A stretch of DNA of 64,000 bases from Sphingobacterium spiritivorum (GTDB lineage: Bacteria; Bacteroidota; Bacteroidia; Sphingobacteriales; Sphingobacteriaceae). Each line of letters opens with the position of its first letter. The first letter of the stretch is position 1. Shown here piece by piece: positions 16,320 through 24,286 of this stretch. The position numbers were made by a program, and so were the translations under genes. The stretch covers positions 4,092,001 through 4,156,000 of the forward strand of contig NZ_CP068082.1 in the NCBI RefSeq assembly GCF_016724845.1, in the 5' to 3' direction. The notes below the pieces were generated by a model. It had not been told where the DNA came from, made no database searches, and saw only the letters and a program-made list of their open reading frames with translations.

Positions 16320-18296
16320 ATGGCATCAATTGATTTAAAATGGATTCTTGAATTAGGCGACAAAGTGAATGCCCCCATCAAAAACATGATTAAGGGCTTT
16401 GATAGTGTCTCTAATTCAGTAGATAAGTTGTCACAATCTGTCAAGTTTACGGCGTCGGAGGCAAGAGAAGCACTTGAAAATACGAAGACTCATTTTAGAG
16501 ATCTAAAAGACAAGATCAAAGAAAACGAAGAAGAACTCAAGGGACTCGAAAAAGCATATAAAAACGCTTTACCCGGGAAAGATAAAGCTGAGGCATTAGA
16601 AGCCTGGGAAGCGCAGAAAGCAAAAGTAAAAAATTTACGAACGGAGCTAAAGGATACCAAAGATGATCTGAATACGATCAATGGCCGTCTGGATGAGATC
16701 AAAAATAATGCAGACCAATGGACTGCAGTAGCAGAGGGGATCAATCAGACGATGAAGTTTGTGACCAATGGATTAGATTTTTCTGTTGAAATACGCAACC
16801 TCACGGTAGAAGTACAGCGTATGACCAATCTGTCAGGCAAATCTCTGGATGATTTTGTGGCCAAAAGCCGCGAGATCGGAAAAGTATATGGCGAAGATGC
16901 GACAAAGGTTGCCAAGACCGCAAATGCCATGACCAAGCAGATGGGCGGAAGTTATGAAGAAAACTTAAAGCTCATAGAAGAAGGGTACAAGCGAGGTGCG
17001 AATATCAACGGTAATTATTTGGATCAGCTCAATGAGTACGGACCGCAATTCAAGAAGTTTGGAATCGATGGAGCAACTGCAATAGCTCTGATCGCTAAGG
17101 CCGGAAAAGACGGCATCTATGATGATAAAGCACTATCCTCTTTGAGTGTAGCAGGCAATTCCATTACAGAAATGGGTACTGCCCAGATGGAGGCGCTTGC
17201 CGGCATAGGAATCACACAAAAAGATCTGGCTGGCAAAACAACCATCGAAGCCCTGCAGATTATATCCAAGGGTATGGAGGGAATGAATGCAGGTGCGAAG
17301 CAGCTCTTGGTTGCTGACATCTTTAAAGATGTGGGACAAGATGCAGGATTTTCTTTTGTAGAAGGTCTTGCCAACGGTATACCAAAGATGGAAGATTTTC
17401 CTGCTGTGGAGCAGGCCGGATCTGGATTTATATCCTTCTGGACCAATGTATCCACTAAAGCAGGTCAGATGCTTGGAGATATAGGTATCTATGCTCAGCA
17501 AATGACTCCGTTTTTTGATCTGCTCTCCGGAGGCATTACCACCTTCAAAGCCTTGTCTGAAGTGACATGGCTACAGACAGCAGCCCAGAATGCATTGAAT
17601 TTTGCCATGTCCGCCAATCCGATCGGATTGATTATAGTAGCTATTGCTTTGATGATTGGCCTTGTATATGCTGCGATTGAAAATTTTGATACCTGGGGAT
17701 CTACAATACTGATGTTTCTGGGACCTATAGGCTATATGGTCAGTGCAATTGTACTGCTAAAAAGAAATTGGGAAAGTGTAGTAAAAGCATTCGAGTCAGA
17801 AGGTTTCTTTGGGGCTATCAGGAGAATCAATATAGTATTGATGGATGCTTTATTACATCCTATTGAAAAGATACTGGGTGTAATGGCTAATATACCAGGA
17901 TTGGGATGGGCTAAGGATGCTTTACAGAGTGTAAAAGATTTTCGGGACAAAAATGATCTCAGAACAAAAGATGAAAAAAAATCTGAGGCTAAACCTGAGT
18001 CAGAGAAAGAATCGGACAAGGCAGCGGGATCTCCGGCAGATGTTAATAGTTTAATAAAACCAGTAGATCCACAGAAATTTCCAGATGCCGGTTTGATCAA
18101 GACAAAACCAAAAGGAGAGGAGCAACCATTGAATGTGGGATCAGGGTCTAATGGGATAAAGTCTATCAGTATGACGCTCAATATTGTAAACAATTTTGCT
18201 GTGTCCAGAGACACAAATATCAGAGATGTAGCGGATAAAGTAGTCGGATTAGTAAATGATCGTCTACGGGATGCAGTGATTAATATGGGAGGATAA
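16320..18296 (+). CDS. phage tail tape measure protein
   Basis: It sets tail length and fills the tube lumen. The N-terminal third has long heptad-rich helices (about residues 30-130). A TP901-type central region carries the FVAKSREIGKVYG and MTKQMGGS patterns. Hydrophobic helices (about 430-485) follow, then a charged linker and a C-terminal tail-tip part. At 658 aa the usual rule of about 0.15 nm per residue gives a tail near 100 nm, if typical. Confidence 0.85.
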   Translation: MASIDLKWILELGDKVNAPIKNMIKGFDSVSNSVDKLSQSVKFTASEAREALENTKTHFRDLKDKIKENEEELKGLEKAYKNALPGKDKAEALEAWEAQKAKVKNLRTELKDTKDDLNTINGRLDEIKNNADQWTAVAEGINQTMKFVTNGLDFSVEIRNLTVEVQRMTNLSGKSLDDFVAKSREIGKVYGEDATKVAKTANAMTKQMGGSYEENLKLIEEGYKRGANINGNYLDQLNEYGPQFKKFGIDGATAIALIAKAGKDGIYDDKALSSLSVAGNSITEMGTAQMEALAGIGITQKDLAGKTTIEALQIISKGMEGMNAGAKQLLVADIFKDVGQDAGFSFVEGLANGIPKMEDFPAVEQAGSGFISFWTNVSTKAGQMLGDIGIYAQQMTPFFDLLSGGITTFKALSEVTWLQTAAQNALNFAMSANPIGLIIVAIALMIGLVYAAIENFDTWGSTILMFLGPIGYMVSAIVLLKRNWESVVKAFESEGFFGAIRRINIVLMDALLHPIEKILGVMANIPGLGWAKDALQSVKDFRDKNDLRTKDEKKSEAKPESEKESDKAAGSPADVNSLIKPVDPQKFPDAGLIKTKPKGEEQPLNVGSGSNGIKSISMTLNIVNNFAVSRDTNIRDVADKVVGLVNDRLRDAVINMGG

Positions 18297-18298
18297 TA

Positions 18299-18931
18299 AT
18301 GGCAGATATAAGATACAATGTTTCAGAACTTTTTCAGCTCGCTTTTGGAGTGCAGTACCCATTCTTTCTGACAGAACCAATTGCACAGGACCAGGCATCG
18401 GCTATATCCTTTTCAGGGATAAAGACATTAGCAAATGATGGATTTAGCTGGATGAATACGCCCATTATGTTCAATGCCACCTTTGTAGCCGGATCATACA
18501 AATTATACAAGATGAATGGTGAGATAGCGACCAAATCCTTAGAATCCCTCACACTCCCGGCAGCGACCATGTTCACATTTCGTCGTGCAAAGAATATTAC
18601 ACGTACTAATGTGCTTGGCAGTAATGGTACCGTAAAAGAGATCTATGGATTTGATGACTGGGTGATAGATGTAAAAGGAGTCTGTGTAGATGAGCGGGGC
18701 AATTCTGCTCAGGACCAGTTCGCCAGAATGCTGGAATGGGAAAATCTTGCGGATTCGATTGAAATCTCAGGAACGCAGTTTAAAGCTCGCGGGCTTAGCA
18801 GAGTTGTGATGTCCGAATGGTCCGAAAATATCCCTCAGGGAAAACCCGGAGTAGTAGCTTTTTCAACAACATTATACGGAGATGAACCTATGGAATTTGG
18901 GTTGCCTTCAGCGAAGGAGATCAGGCTATGA
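18299..18931 (+). CDS. tail protein between tape measure and hub, 210 aa
   Basis: Its position after the tape measure and before the hub corresponds to LysM/DNA-circulation-type proteins in other contractile tails. It may belong to a Bacteroidota-specific tail family (DUF6046-like), but I am not certain. It is beta-rich with no catalytic motif. Its stop overlaps the hub start (ATGA). Confidence 0.65.
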   Translation: MADIRYNVSELFQLAFGVQYPFFLTEPIAQDQASAISFSGIKTLANDGFSWMNTPIMFNATFVAGSYKLYKMNGEIATKSLESLTLPAATMFTFRRAKNITRTNVLGSNGTVKEIYGFDDWVIDVKGVCVDERGNSAQDQFARMLEWENLADSIEISGTQFKARGLSRVVMSEWSENIPQGKPGVVAFSTTLYGDEPMEFGLPSAKEIRL

Positions 18932-19902
18932 CATTGACCATGTGCTGTAAGATAGTCTTTCACAAGACAGAAAGACGTAGCGAGATAACCATGTACAAAG
19001 TTTCAAAAATTGAGTTTGAAAGCTCCTTTAAGGAACTGACGGATAAAGGTTCTTTGGTATTACCCCGAAACATCAAGGATTTTGATAAATACAATGTCCG
19101 TGATATGTTTCGTCCGGGAGATGCTTTGACCATTTCATTCGGATACGATGGTTATCCGATAGAAGAATTTACAGGTTACATCAGGAGGGTGTCAGCAGAT
19201 ATTCCAATCACACTGGAGTTCGAAAATGAAATGTCTAAGGTGAAACTGTTGCCGGTAAACTATTCTGCAAAGAATGCTACGCTAGAAGACCTGCTGAAGG
19301 CCATTGCGCCCACGTATGAGATCGATGCTCAGGAAGGTGTGCAGCTTGGAGCCGTCCGTTACCCACGGATGCAGGCTGGACAGGTATTTGAAAAATTGAA
19401 ATCCGAGTGGGGACTGTATACCTATATGCGCGGGAAGAAATTGACTTCAGGCAAATACCTGAGTGCGAATACAGATAAGGAAACATTTGTATTTCATCTG
19501 GAACGTAACTGTGTGTCTACATCTCTGAAGTATAAACTAAAAGAAGATGTAAAGATCAAGATCAAATGTGAATCGACACTGCGAAACGGAGAAAAGATTG
19601 AAATCAACAATATCGGGGATGAGGACGGAAATGAGCGTAAGCTTACTTTCTATGGCATCACAGACAAAGCGGAATTGGAGAGACAGGGAAGGATGGAATA
19701 CAAAAAATATAAGGTAGATCGCTTTGACGGATCATTCGTTGCTTTTGGATTGCCATCGGTACAGCACGGACAGAAGGTGACAGTTGTATCAGATCTCTAC
19801 AAGGATCGGGCAGGTACATATTATATAGAAAAAGTAGTCAAAACATTTGATGGCGGAGGCATACGTCAGCAGATCACACTCGGAGATAAAGTAAGCACAT
19901 GA
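18928..19902 (+). CDS. baseplate hub protein (gpD / Mu gp44-like)
   Basis: 324 aa. The early beta-rich region (FRPGDALTISFGYDG, EFTGYIRRVSADIP), the middle LLKAIAP helix and the C-terminal barrel (GSFVAFGLPSVQHGQKVTV, YYIEKVVKTFDGGGIRQ) have the order of the VgrG/gpD/gp27-like hub fold. It overlaps the spike gene by 4 bp. It joins tube, tape and spike. Confidence 0.75.
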   Translation: MTLTMCCKIVFHKTERRSEITMYKVSKIEFESSFKELTDKGSLVLPRNIKDFDKYNVRDMFRPGDALTISFGYDGYPIEEFTGYIRRVSADIPITLEFENEMSKVKLLPVNYSAKNATLEDLLKAIAPTYEIDAQEGVQLGAVRYPRMQAGQVFEKLKSEWGLYTYMRGKKLTSGKYLSANTDKETFVFHLERNCVSTSLKYKLKEDVKIKIKCESTLRNGEKIEINNIGDEDGNERKLTFYGITDKAELERQGRMEYKKYKVDRFDGSFVAFGLPSVQHGQKVTVVSDLYKDRAGTYYIEKVVKTFDGGGIRQQITLGDKVST

Positions 19903-20375
19903 GCGGAGAACTAAGCAAATTCGGACAGATGATCGGACAGATGATCAGTGAGCGTGCAGAGATTCAGACAGCATGGGTGACAGTCAAGTCCGTAGATTGG
20001 GAAGACAAGACCATGATCGCTACCGGACTGATCGATGACCTGGACTATTTTGATGTCCTGCTGGGCCTGCAGGCACAATACAAAAAACCTAAAACAGGAA
20101 CAAGAGCCATAATAGGAATTATTGGCAATCAGCCTGGTAATAGCTTTCTGATTGATGCAGAGGAACTGGAGGAAGTACAGTACAATATTGCTGAATCAGT
20201 GCTGCACATCAAAGAGGAAGGATTGATCATCAAACAGGGAAATGAAAGTCTGAAAACAGTCCTGAACGATATGATCGATGAGCTGAACAAGATAATAGTC
20301 ATCAATGGGAGAAGTATAAATGTTCCGGCGATGTTGGTAATTAAACAAAGGTTAAACAAAGTATTGATCGGATAG
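19899..20375 (+). CDS. baseplate spike/puncturing protein (gpV / gp45-like)
   Basis: 158 aa. The first part has the OB-fold pattern of gpV/gp5 proteins (AWVTVKSVDWEDKTMIATG, YKKPKTGTRAIIGIIG). Short beta repeats (VLHIKEEGLIIKQG) would form the spike, and a C-terminal helix follows. Its place directly after the hub is standard. Confidence 0.7.
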   Translation: MSGELSKFGQMIGQMISERAEIQTAWVTVKSVDWEDKTMIATGLIDDLDYFDVLLGLQAQYKKPKTGTRAIIGIIGNQPGNSFLIDAEELEEVQYNIAESVLHIKEEGLIIKQGNESLKTVLNDMIDELNKIIVINGRSINVPAMLVIKQRLNKVLIG

Positions 20376-20376
20376 T

Positions 20377-20592
20377 ATGGCAGCAATAACAGAAGCACAG
20401 TTAGCCGCATTTATACAAGATGCATTTGATATGTATTCGGATGTAGAGGTAGATCCCAGAGAAGCAAGAAGAGAGCAGGCAAAGAAGATAGCAGCAGCTG
20501 TTGCACAATTTGTAATCGGGCGTACGACGATAGTCACAGGTACGACCGCTACAGGCGTAGCAGTAACAGGTACAGGAGTAATAAAGATATAA
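20377..20592 (+). CDS. small late protein, 71 aa
   Basis: It begins 1 bp after the spike stop. An N-terminal acidic helix is followed by a C-terminal low-complexity Thr/Gly/Val tail. It may be a spike-tip or PAAR-position protein by location, but it lacks recognisable PAAR or metal-binding motifs. Confidence 0.6.
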   Translation: MAAITEAQLAAFIQDAFDMYSDVEVDPREARREQAKKIAAAVAQFVIGRTTIVTGTTATGVAVTGTGVIKI

Positions 20593-20593
20593 C

Positions 20594-20869
20594 ATGGCAG
20601 GCAAAGGTATTTTATTGACAGCTGAAAATAATCTGCTGATCATCTCACGAAGGCTGGTCGTCGGTGATTCCAGGATGCAGGAGGTAGCACTGATCCTGCA
20701 GATGAACCAGGGCGAACAAAAGTTCGAACCGGTACTCGGAGCCAACCTGATACAGTACAGTAAGACAAAGGTTAAGAATTTTGATATAGAAAGCCGGGTG
20801 AAGATACATCTGGCACTCGATGACAAACAATATGATCAGATCAAACAGCAAATAAAAGATAATGTATGA
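20594..20869 (+). CDS. baseplate wedge protein, gp25/gpW-like
   Basis: 91 aa. The LILQMNQGEQKFEPVLGANL segment resembles the core of GPW/gp25 wedge proteins (GExxFxPxxG). Position before baseplate J fits Mu gp46. It starts the baseplate perimeter and is followed by an overlapping gene. Confidence 0.65.
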   Translation: MAGKGILLTAENNLLIISRRLVVGDSRMQEVALILQMNQGEQKFEPVLGANLIQYSKTKVKNFDIESRVKIHLALDDKQYDQIKQQIKDNV

Positions 20870-21198
20870 TGAATGAATTGTATCTGGTACTGGCAGGTGC
20901 GGCGGGAGTGTTTATGACGAAATTGGCAGACTGGGTATTTTCACGCAAAAGTACGGCAGAGGATGTCAGGTCCAAAGAGATAGACAATGAAGTCAAGTTC
21001 GCGGACTATTATAAAACGTTACTGGACGATCTGTCAAAACGCTATGAAGCAAAATTTAATGAGGTAGTCGCGCTGTTTGCCAGTAAAGAACGAATCCTCA
21101 AGGACGAGATCTCGCTCCTGACCAGAAAAAACAAAATGCTGCAAACAGAAAATGCAGAACTACACAAACGGGTATTTGAACTGGAGGCAAAAAAATGA
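20866..21198 (+). CDS. membrane-anchored coiled-coil protein, 110 aa
   Basis: A short hydrophobic N-terminal helix (about residues 4-20) is followed by about 80 residues of charged coiled coil. This is the build of inner-membrane spanins (Rz) and some phage membrane proteins. It overlaps the wedge gene upstream (ATGA) and the LysM gene downstream, inside the baseplate operon, where no membrane protein is expected. It could be a lysis protein or a tail-associated anchor. Confidence 0.6.
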   Translation: MMNELYLVLAGAAGVFMTKLADWVFSRKSTAEDVRSKEIDNEVKFADYYKTLLDDLSKRYEAKFNEVVALFASKERILKDEISLLTRKNKMLQTENAELHKRVFELEAKK

Positions 21199-21494
21199 AG
21201 AGCATAAAAGTAATCGCGCATCAGTCCCTCTTTGACATTGCACTGGAAAAATATGGCTCAGTAAGAGCTGCATTTGCCATTGCCTATACAAATGGATTGG
21301 AAATCGCGCAGCCACTTACTCCGGGACAGGAGCTTGTGCTCCCTGAATCGGTCTTTACCATTCCGGATATCGTGAGATATTTTGAAGGTAAACAACACAA
21401 GATTGCAACGTCCAATGTAACAGATAAAATGGTTTCACCACAGCTCGAGGGTATAGACTACTGGGCAATACAGGTAGATTTTCAGATACAATAA
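21195..21494 (+). CDS. LysM-containing tail protein (gpX-like)
   Basis: 99 aa. The first half reads as a LysM fold (LFDIALEKYGSVRAAFAIAYTNGL ... LTPGQELVLP, shown in parts), as in P2 gpX and T4 gp53. These stabilise the baseplate or bind peptidoglycan. The gene overlaps its upstream neighbour by 4 bp. Confidence 0.7.
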   Translation: MKSIKVIAHQSLFDIALEKYGSVRAAFAIAYTNGLEIAQPLTPGQELVLPESVFTIPDIVRYFEGKQHKIATSNVTDKMVSPQLEGIDYWAIQVDFQIQ

Positions 21495-21496
21495 CT

Positions 21497-22366
21497 ATGG
21501 CAAGAACAATACAGGAAATAAAAACAGTCGCTACACAGCGGTTTATGGCCAGTGAAATACTGGCAGCAATGTATGGATTTACCCAGGGCGAATCCTTTGA
21601 GCGCGAATTCAGTAAAGTGAGTCTGGAAAATTTCATTTTTGACATTGTCGCTTTTTCAATCTGGACCGTAGAAATCCTCATGGATACTCACAAAAAGGAA
21701 GTCAGTGATACACTGATTCAGATGCTCCCGCATACTGCAAGATGGTATCGTAATAAAGCACTTGCTTTCCGGTACGGGTATGAACTGATCCCCGATAGCG
21801 ACAAATACGACAATACCGGATTGAGTCAGGATCAGATCGAAACATCAGAGATCATAAAATATGCGGCTGTAGAGGAACCTGAGGATGACACCAGACTGAT
21901 CGTAAAGATCGCAACAGAAGTGGCCGGTGAACTTAATCCCATTAGCAAAATCGAACAAGAGGCCTTTACAGCATATATCAATGAAGTAAAAGATGCCGGT
22001 GTACGGACCACGGTTATCAACTATCAGCCGGATATCCTGAGGCTATCCTTACGAATAGTCAGAGATCCCCTCGTGTTGGATGCGGATGGCACGCACCGGG
22101 TCAATGGAGGTAAACCGGTAGAACAGGCTATTCGCGGGTTCTTGAGAGCGCTGCCATTCAATGGCGAGCTGAGACTTCAGGAGCTGGCAAACAAACTGGA
22201 AACAGCGGATGGCGTAGCCATTGTACAGATCGATTCGGCAATGTCTAAATGGATCGATCCCGCAGTTAATGGGTATGGGGATTTCAGGACAATCGATATT
22301 CGTACGATCCCGTTGTCCGGATATTTCAAAATCGAAAATTACGAGGGTATAGAATATGTGGTATAA
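21497..22366 (+). CDS. baseplate J-like wedge protein (Mu gp47-like)
   Basis: 289 aa. The long N-terminal helical region (FIFDIVAFSIWTVE, LPHTARWYRNKALAFRYG), the central beta-rich domain and the repeat-like C-terminal strands fit baseplate J proteins, which bridge wedge units. It lies after gp25/LysM and before the tip gene, which starts 11 bp before its end. Confidence 0.75.
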   Translation: MARTIQEIKTVATQRFMASEILAAMYGFTQGESFEREFSKVSLENFIFDIVAFSIWTVEILMDTHKKEVSDTLIQMLPHTARWYRNKALAFRYGYELIPDSDKYDNTGLSQDQIETSEIIKYAAVEEPEDDTRLIVKIATEVAGELNPISKIEQEAFTAYINEVKDAGVRTTVINYQPDILRLSLRIVRDPLVLDADGTHRVNGGKPVEQAIRGFLRALPFNGELRLQELANKLETADGVAIVQIDSAMSKWIDPAVNGYGDFRTIDIRTIPLSGYFKIENYEGIEYVV

Positions 22367-22817
22367 GGTAGATTTTAAGAGGATCGTTGTCTTGTTTTTG
22401 CCGGTAGCTATCCGGACAACGGATATTATTGCGCTGATCCAGTCTCTGATAGCCCCGCTGGTCGACCTGTATGATCAGTGGGTAGGATACAGAGCTGCCA
22501 ATCTGTACAGACTGGCACACAACGGACAGGTCTGTCACCTGCGCAAGGTACTCAATGATACCTTCGACAGCAGTGACAGACGTATACAAATAATGGACGG
22601 AAACAAATTCAACAGAGAATATATCTATACACCTCCGGAGAAAGATATCAAATATTTAGGAACTCTGTACCTGAGACCATCTGGTGACTATGCAGATACA
22701 GGTGTAGACTTTATAGTTCTTGTTCCGAATGGATTACAATTTAATATAGATGACATGAAAGCTATGGTAAATTATTATCGCCTGGCTGCTAAAAGATACG
22801 ATATCAGATATGAATAA
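22356..22817 (+). CDS. tail tip/wedge protein in gpI (gp48) position, 153 aa
   Basis: It starts inside the end of baseplate J. A hydrophobic N-terminal stretch and a two-domain remainder are visible. The family is not recognised by sequence; assignment to tail protein I position rests on order (J, I, fibre). It overlaps the next gene by 8 bp. Confidence 0.6.
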   Translation: MWYKVDFKRIVVLFLPVAIRTTDIIALIQSLIAPLVDLYDQWVGYRAANLYRLAHNGQVCHLRKVLNDTFDSSDRRIQIMDGNKFNREYIYTPPEKDIKYLGTLYLRPSGDYADTGVDFIVLVPNGLQFNIDDMKAMVNYYRLAAKRYDIRYE

Positions 22818-23649
22818 GGCAAATTTTAACCAAACCGGAGGATTTCCGTTAGAGACGGACACGCTGGATTTTATGCAGAATGCCTACGGTGTATTTAACG
22901 CCGTTAGTGACCTGTCAGGGCATCTGACCATTCTAAAAGGCTGTCACACAAACGGGGCACAGGTCAGTGATGGTGTAGTCTCTATTAATGGAGAGGTATT
23001 GGAATTCAAGGGAGGTTCTCTTGGTCCCAATGTAATGATCACAGAAGAGATCACAAACAAGATTTTTGAAGATGGGGTCAGCAAACCTGTGTTTACGCGC
23101 AGATATGTCACGTTTGGTACTGTTGCAGGTTCTTTTGCCTGGGCAGACTTCAAGAGGCCGTCCAGTAATATACAACTCACAGATGAGCTGGCAGGCAGAG
23201 CCACACAGCAGGCACTGGAAGCCCTTACTCTCCGTCTAGCCAAACTGGAGAAAGTAAATACAGTATTTACTGCGGGTGGAGGGATGGTATTATGGAATAA
23301 ACCTTACAATGAAATTCCGGAGGGTTGGCAAGAGGTAACTGAATGGAGGAGACGTTTACCTATGGGCTATGATCCTGATACGCCGGAGTACGGATATGCT
23401 AAAAGAGGTGGAGATGACAAAGCTACTCTTAACATATCTCACATCCCTCCTCATAGCCACAGTACCACATTTACACAAGGTAAGGCGGGTGGTTCTAATC
23501 GAAGGTATTTAATGGCTGCTCCTAATGATCCCGAGGGCACATACACTTATCAGTCTGGCAATGCAGGCGGGATCGGAGGGAATGTTCAGTCTTTCAGTAT
23601 TCTGAATCCATACCGTATTGTAGTATTTATTGAATATATAGGAGGATAA
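22810..23649 (+). CDS. tail collar/short fibre protein, 279 aa
   Basis: The C-terminal half has the tail-collar signature: ATLNISHIPPHSHS followed by Gly-rich segments and SILNPYRIVVFIEYI at the end. The N-terminal half is a beta-rich baseplate-binding domain with a short helix. It may be a short fibre or a trimeric collar attaching the longer fibres encoded downstream. Confidence 0.7.
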   Translation: MNKANFNQTGGFPLETDTLDFMQNAYGVFNAVSDLSGHLTILKGCHTNGAQVSDGVVSINGEVLEFKGGSLGPNVMITEEITNKIFEDGVSKPVFTRRYVTFGTVAGSFAWADFKRPSSNIQLTDELAGRATQQALEALTLRLAKLEKVNTVFTAGGGMVLWNKPYNEIPEGWQEVTEWRRRLPMGYDPDTPEYGYAKRGGDDKATLNISHIPPHSHSTTFTQGKAGGSNRRYLMAAPNDPEGTYTYQSGNAGGIGGNVQSFSILNPYRIVVFIEYIGG

Positions 23650-23653
23650 AGAT

Positions 23654-24217
23654 ATGGCAAAGGTAGCATTAAGCACCATTAAAAACTGGTTTAAAACATC
23701 TTTAAAACCCACCCAGCAACAATTCTGGGACACCTGGGATTCTTTCTTCCACAAAGATGATAAGATTCCTGTCGGGTCAGTAGAGGGGCTTAATGCCCTG
23801 ATCGCTGCAAAAGCGGATAAGCAAGTGCTGGATATCCATATCAGTGATCCGGATGCGCACGGCATTTCCGAAAAAGTGGATAAGGAAAACGGGAAAGGGC
23901 TCTCACAGGAAAACTTTACAACTGCACTCAGGACAAAGCTGGAAGGACTCAATAATTTTGATCCGACAGATTTGCTCAATAAGCTGGAACCAGAGATTGT
24001 GGAGATCAGCGGACAGGATGTCTATTATATGGAATGGACAGAACAACGCGCAGATAGATTTGGATCTTACCCTACACTATTAGTGAAACAGTATAATGGA
24101 CTATCCTGGTCTCTACAGCCCGTGACTATAGATGATGTGCGGGATGGAGATGGTGATCTGGAAGGATTCAGCATACCTCTGGGAAATATCCAATCTAAAA
24201 TCATTATCAAACTCTAA
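23654..24217 (+). CDS. fibre-associated structural protein, 187 aa
   Basis: The start KNWFKTSLKPTQQQFWDTWDSF is a conserved adaptor-like segment seen before fibre genes in Bacteroidota phages. A helical middle and a beta-strand C-terminus follow. It is probably a connector or minor fibre. It begins 4 bp after the collar gene. A 69-bp spacer with TAGCGTAC repeats separates it from the first long fibre. Confidence 0.6.
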   Translation: MAKVALSTIKNWFKTSLKPTQQQFWDTWDSFFHKDDKIPVGSVEGLNALIAAKADKQVLDIHISDPDAHGISEKVDKENGKGLSQENFTTALRTKLEGLNNFDPTDLLNKLEPEIVEISGQDVYYMEWTEQRADRFGSYPTLLVKQYNGLSWSLQPVTIDDVRDGDGDLEGFSIPLGNIQSKIIIKL

Positions 24218-24286
24218 GTAAATGGAGTAGCGTACCGATAGAATAGCGTACAGCGTACACAGATTACATTATTATCAGTTAATAGC

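Noticed and set aside
16490..18214. Long minus-strand frames inside the tape measure gene (112-160 codons)
   Set aside because: They are shadows of the biased codon use of the real gene: Ser/Leu-rich without domain character.
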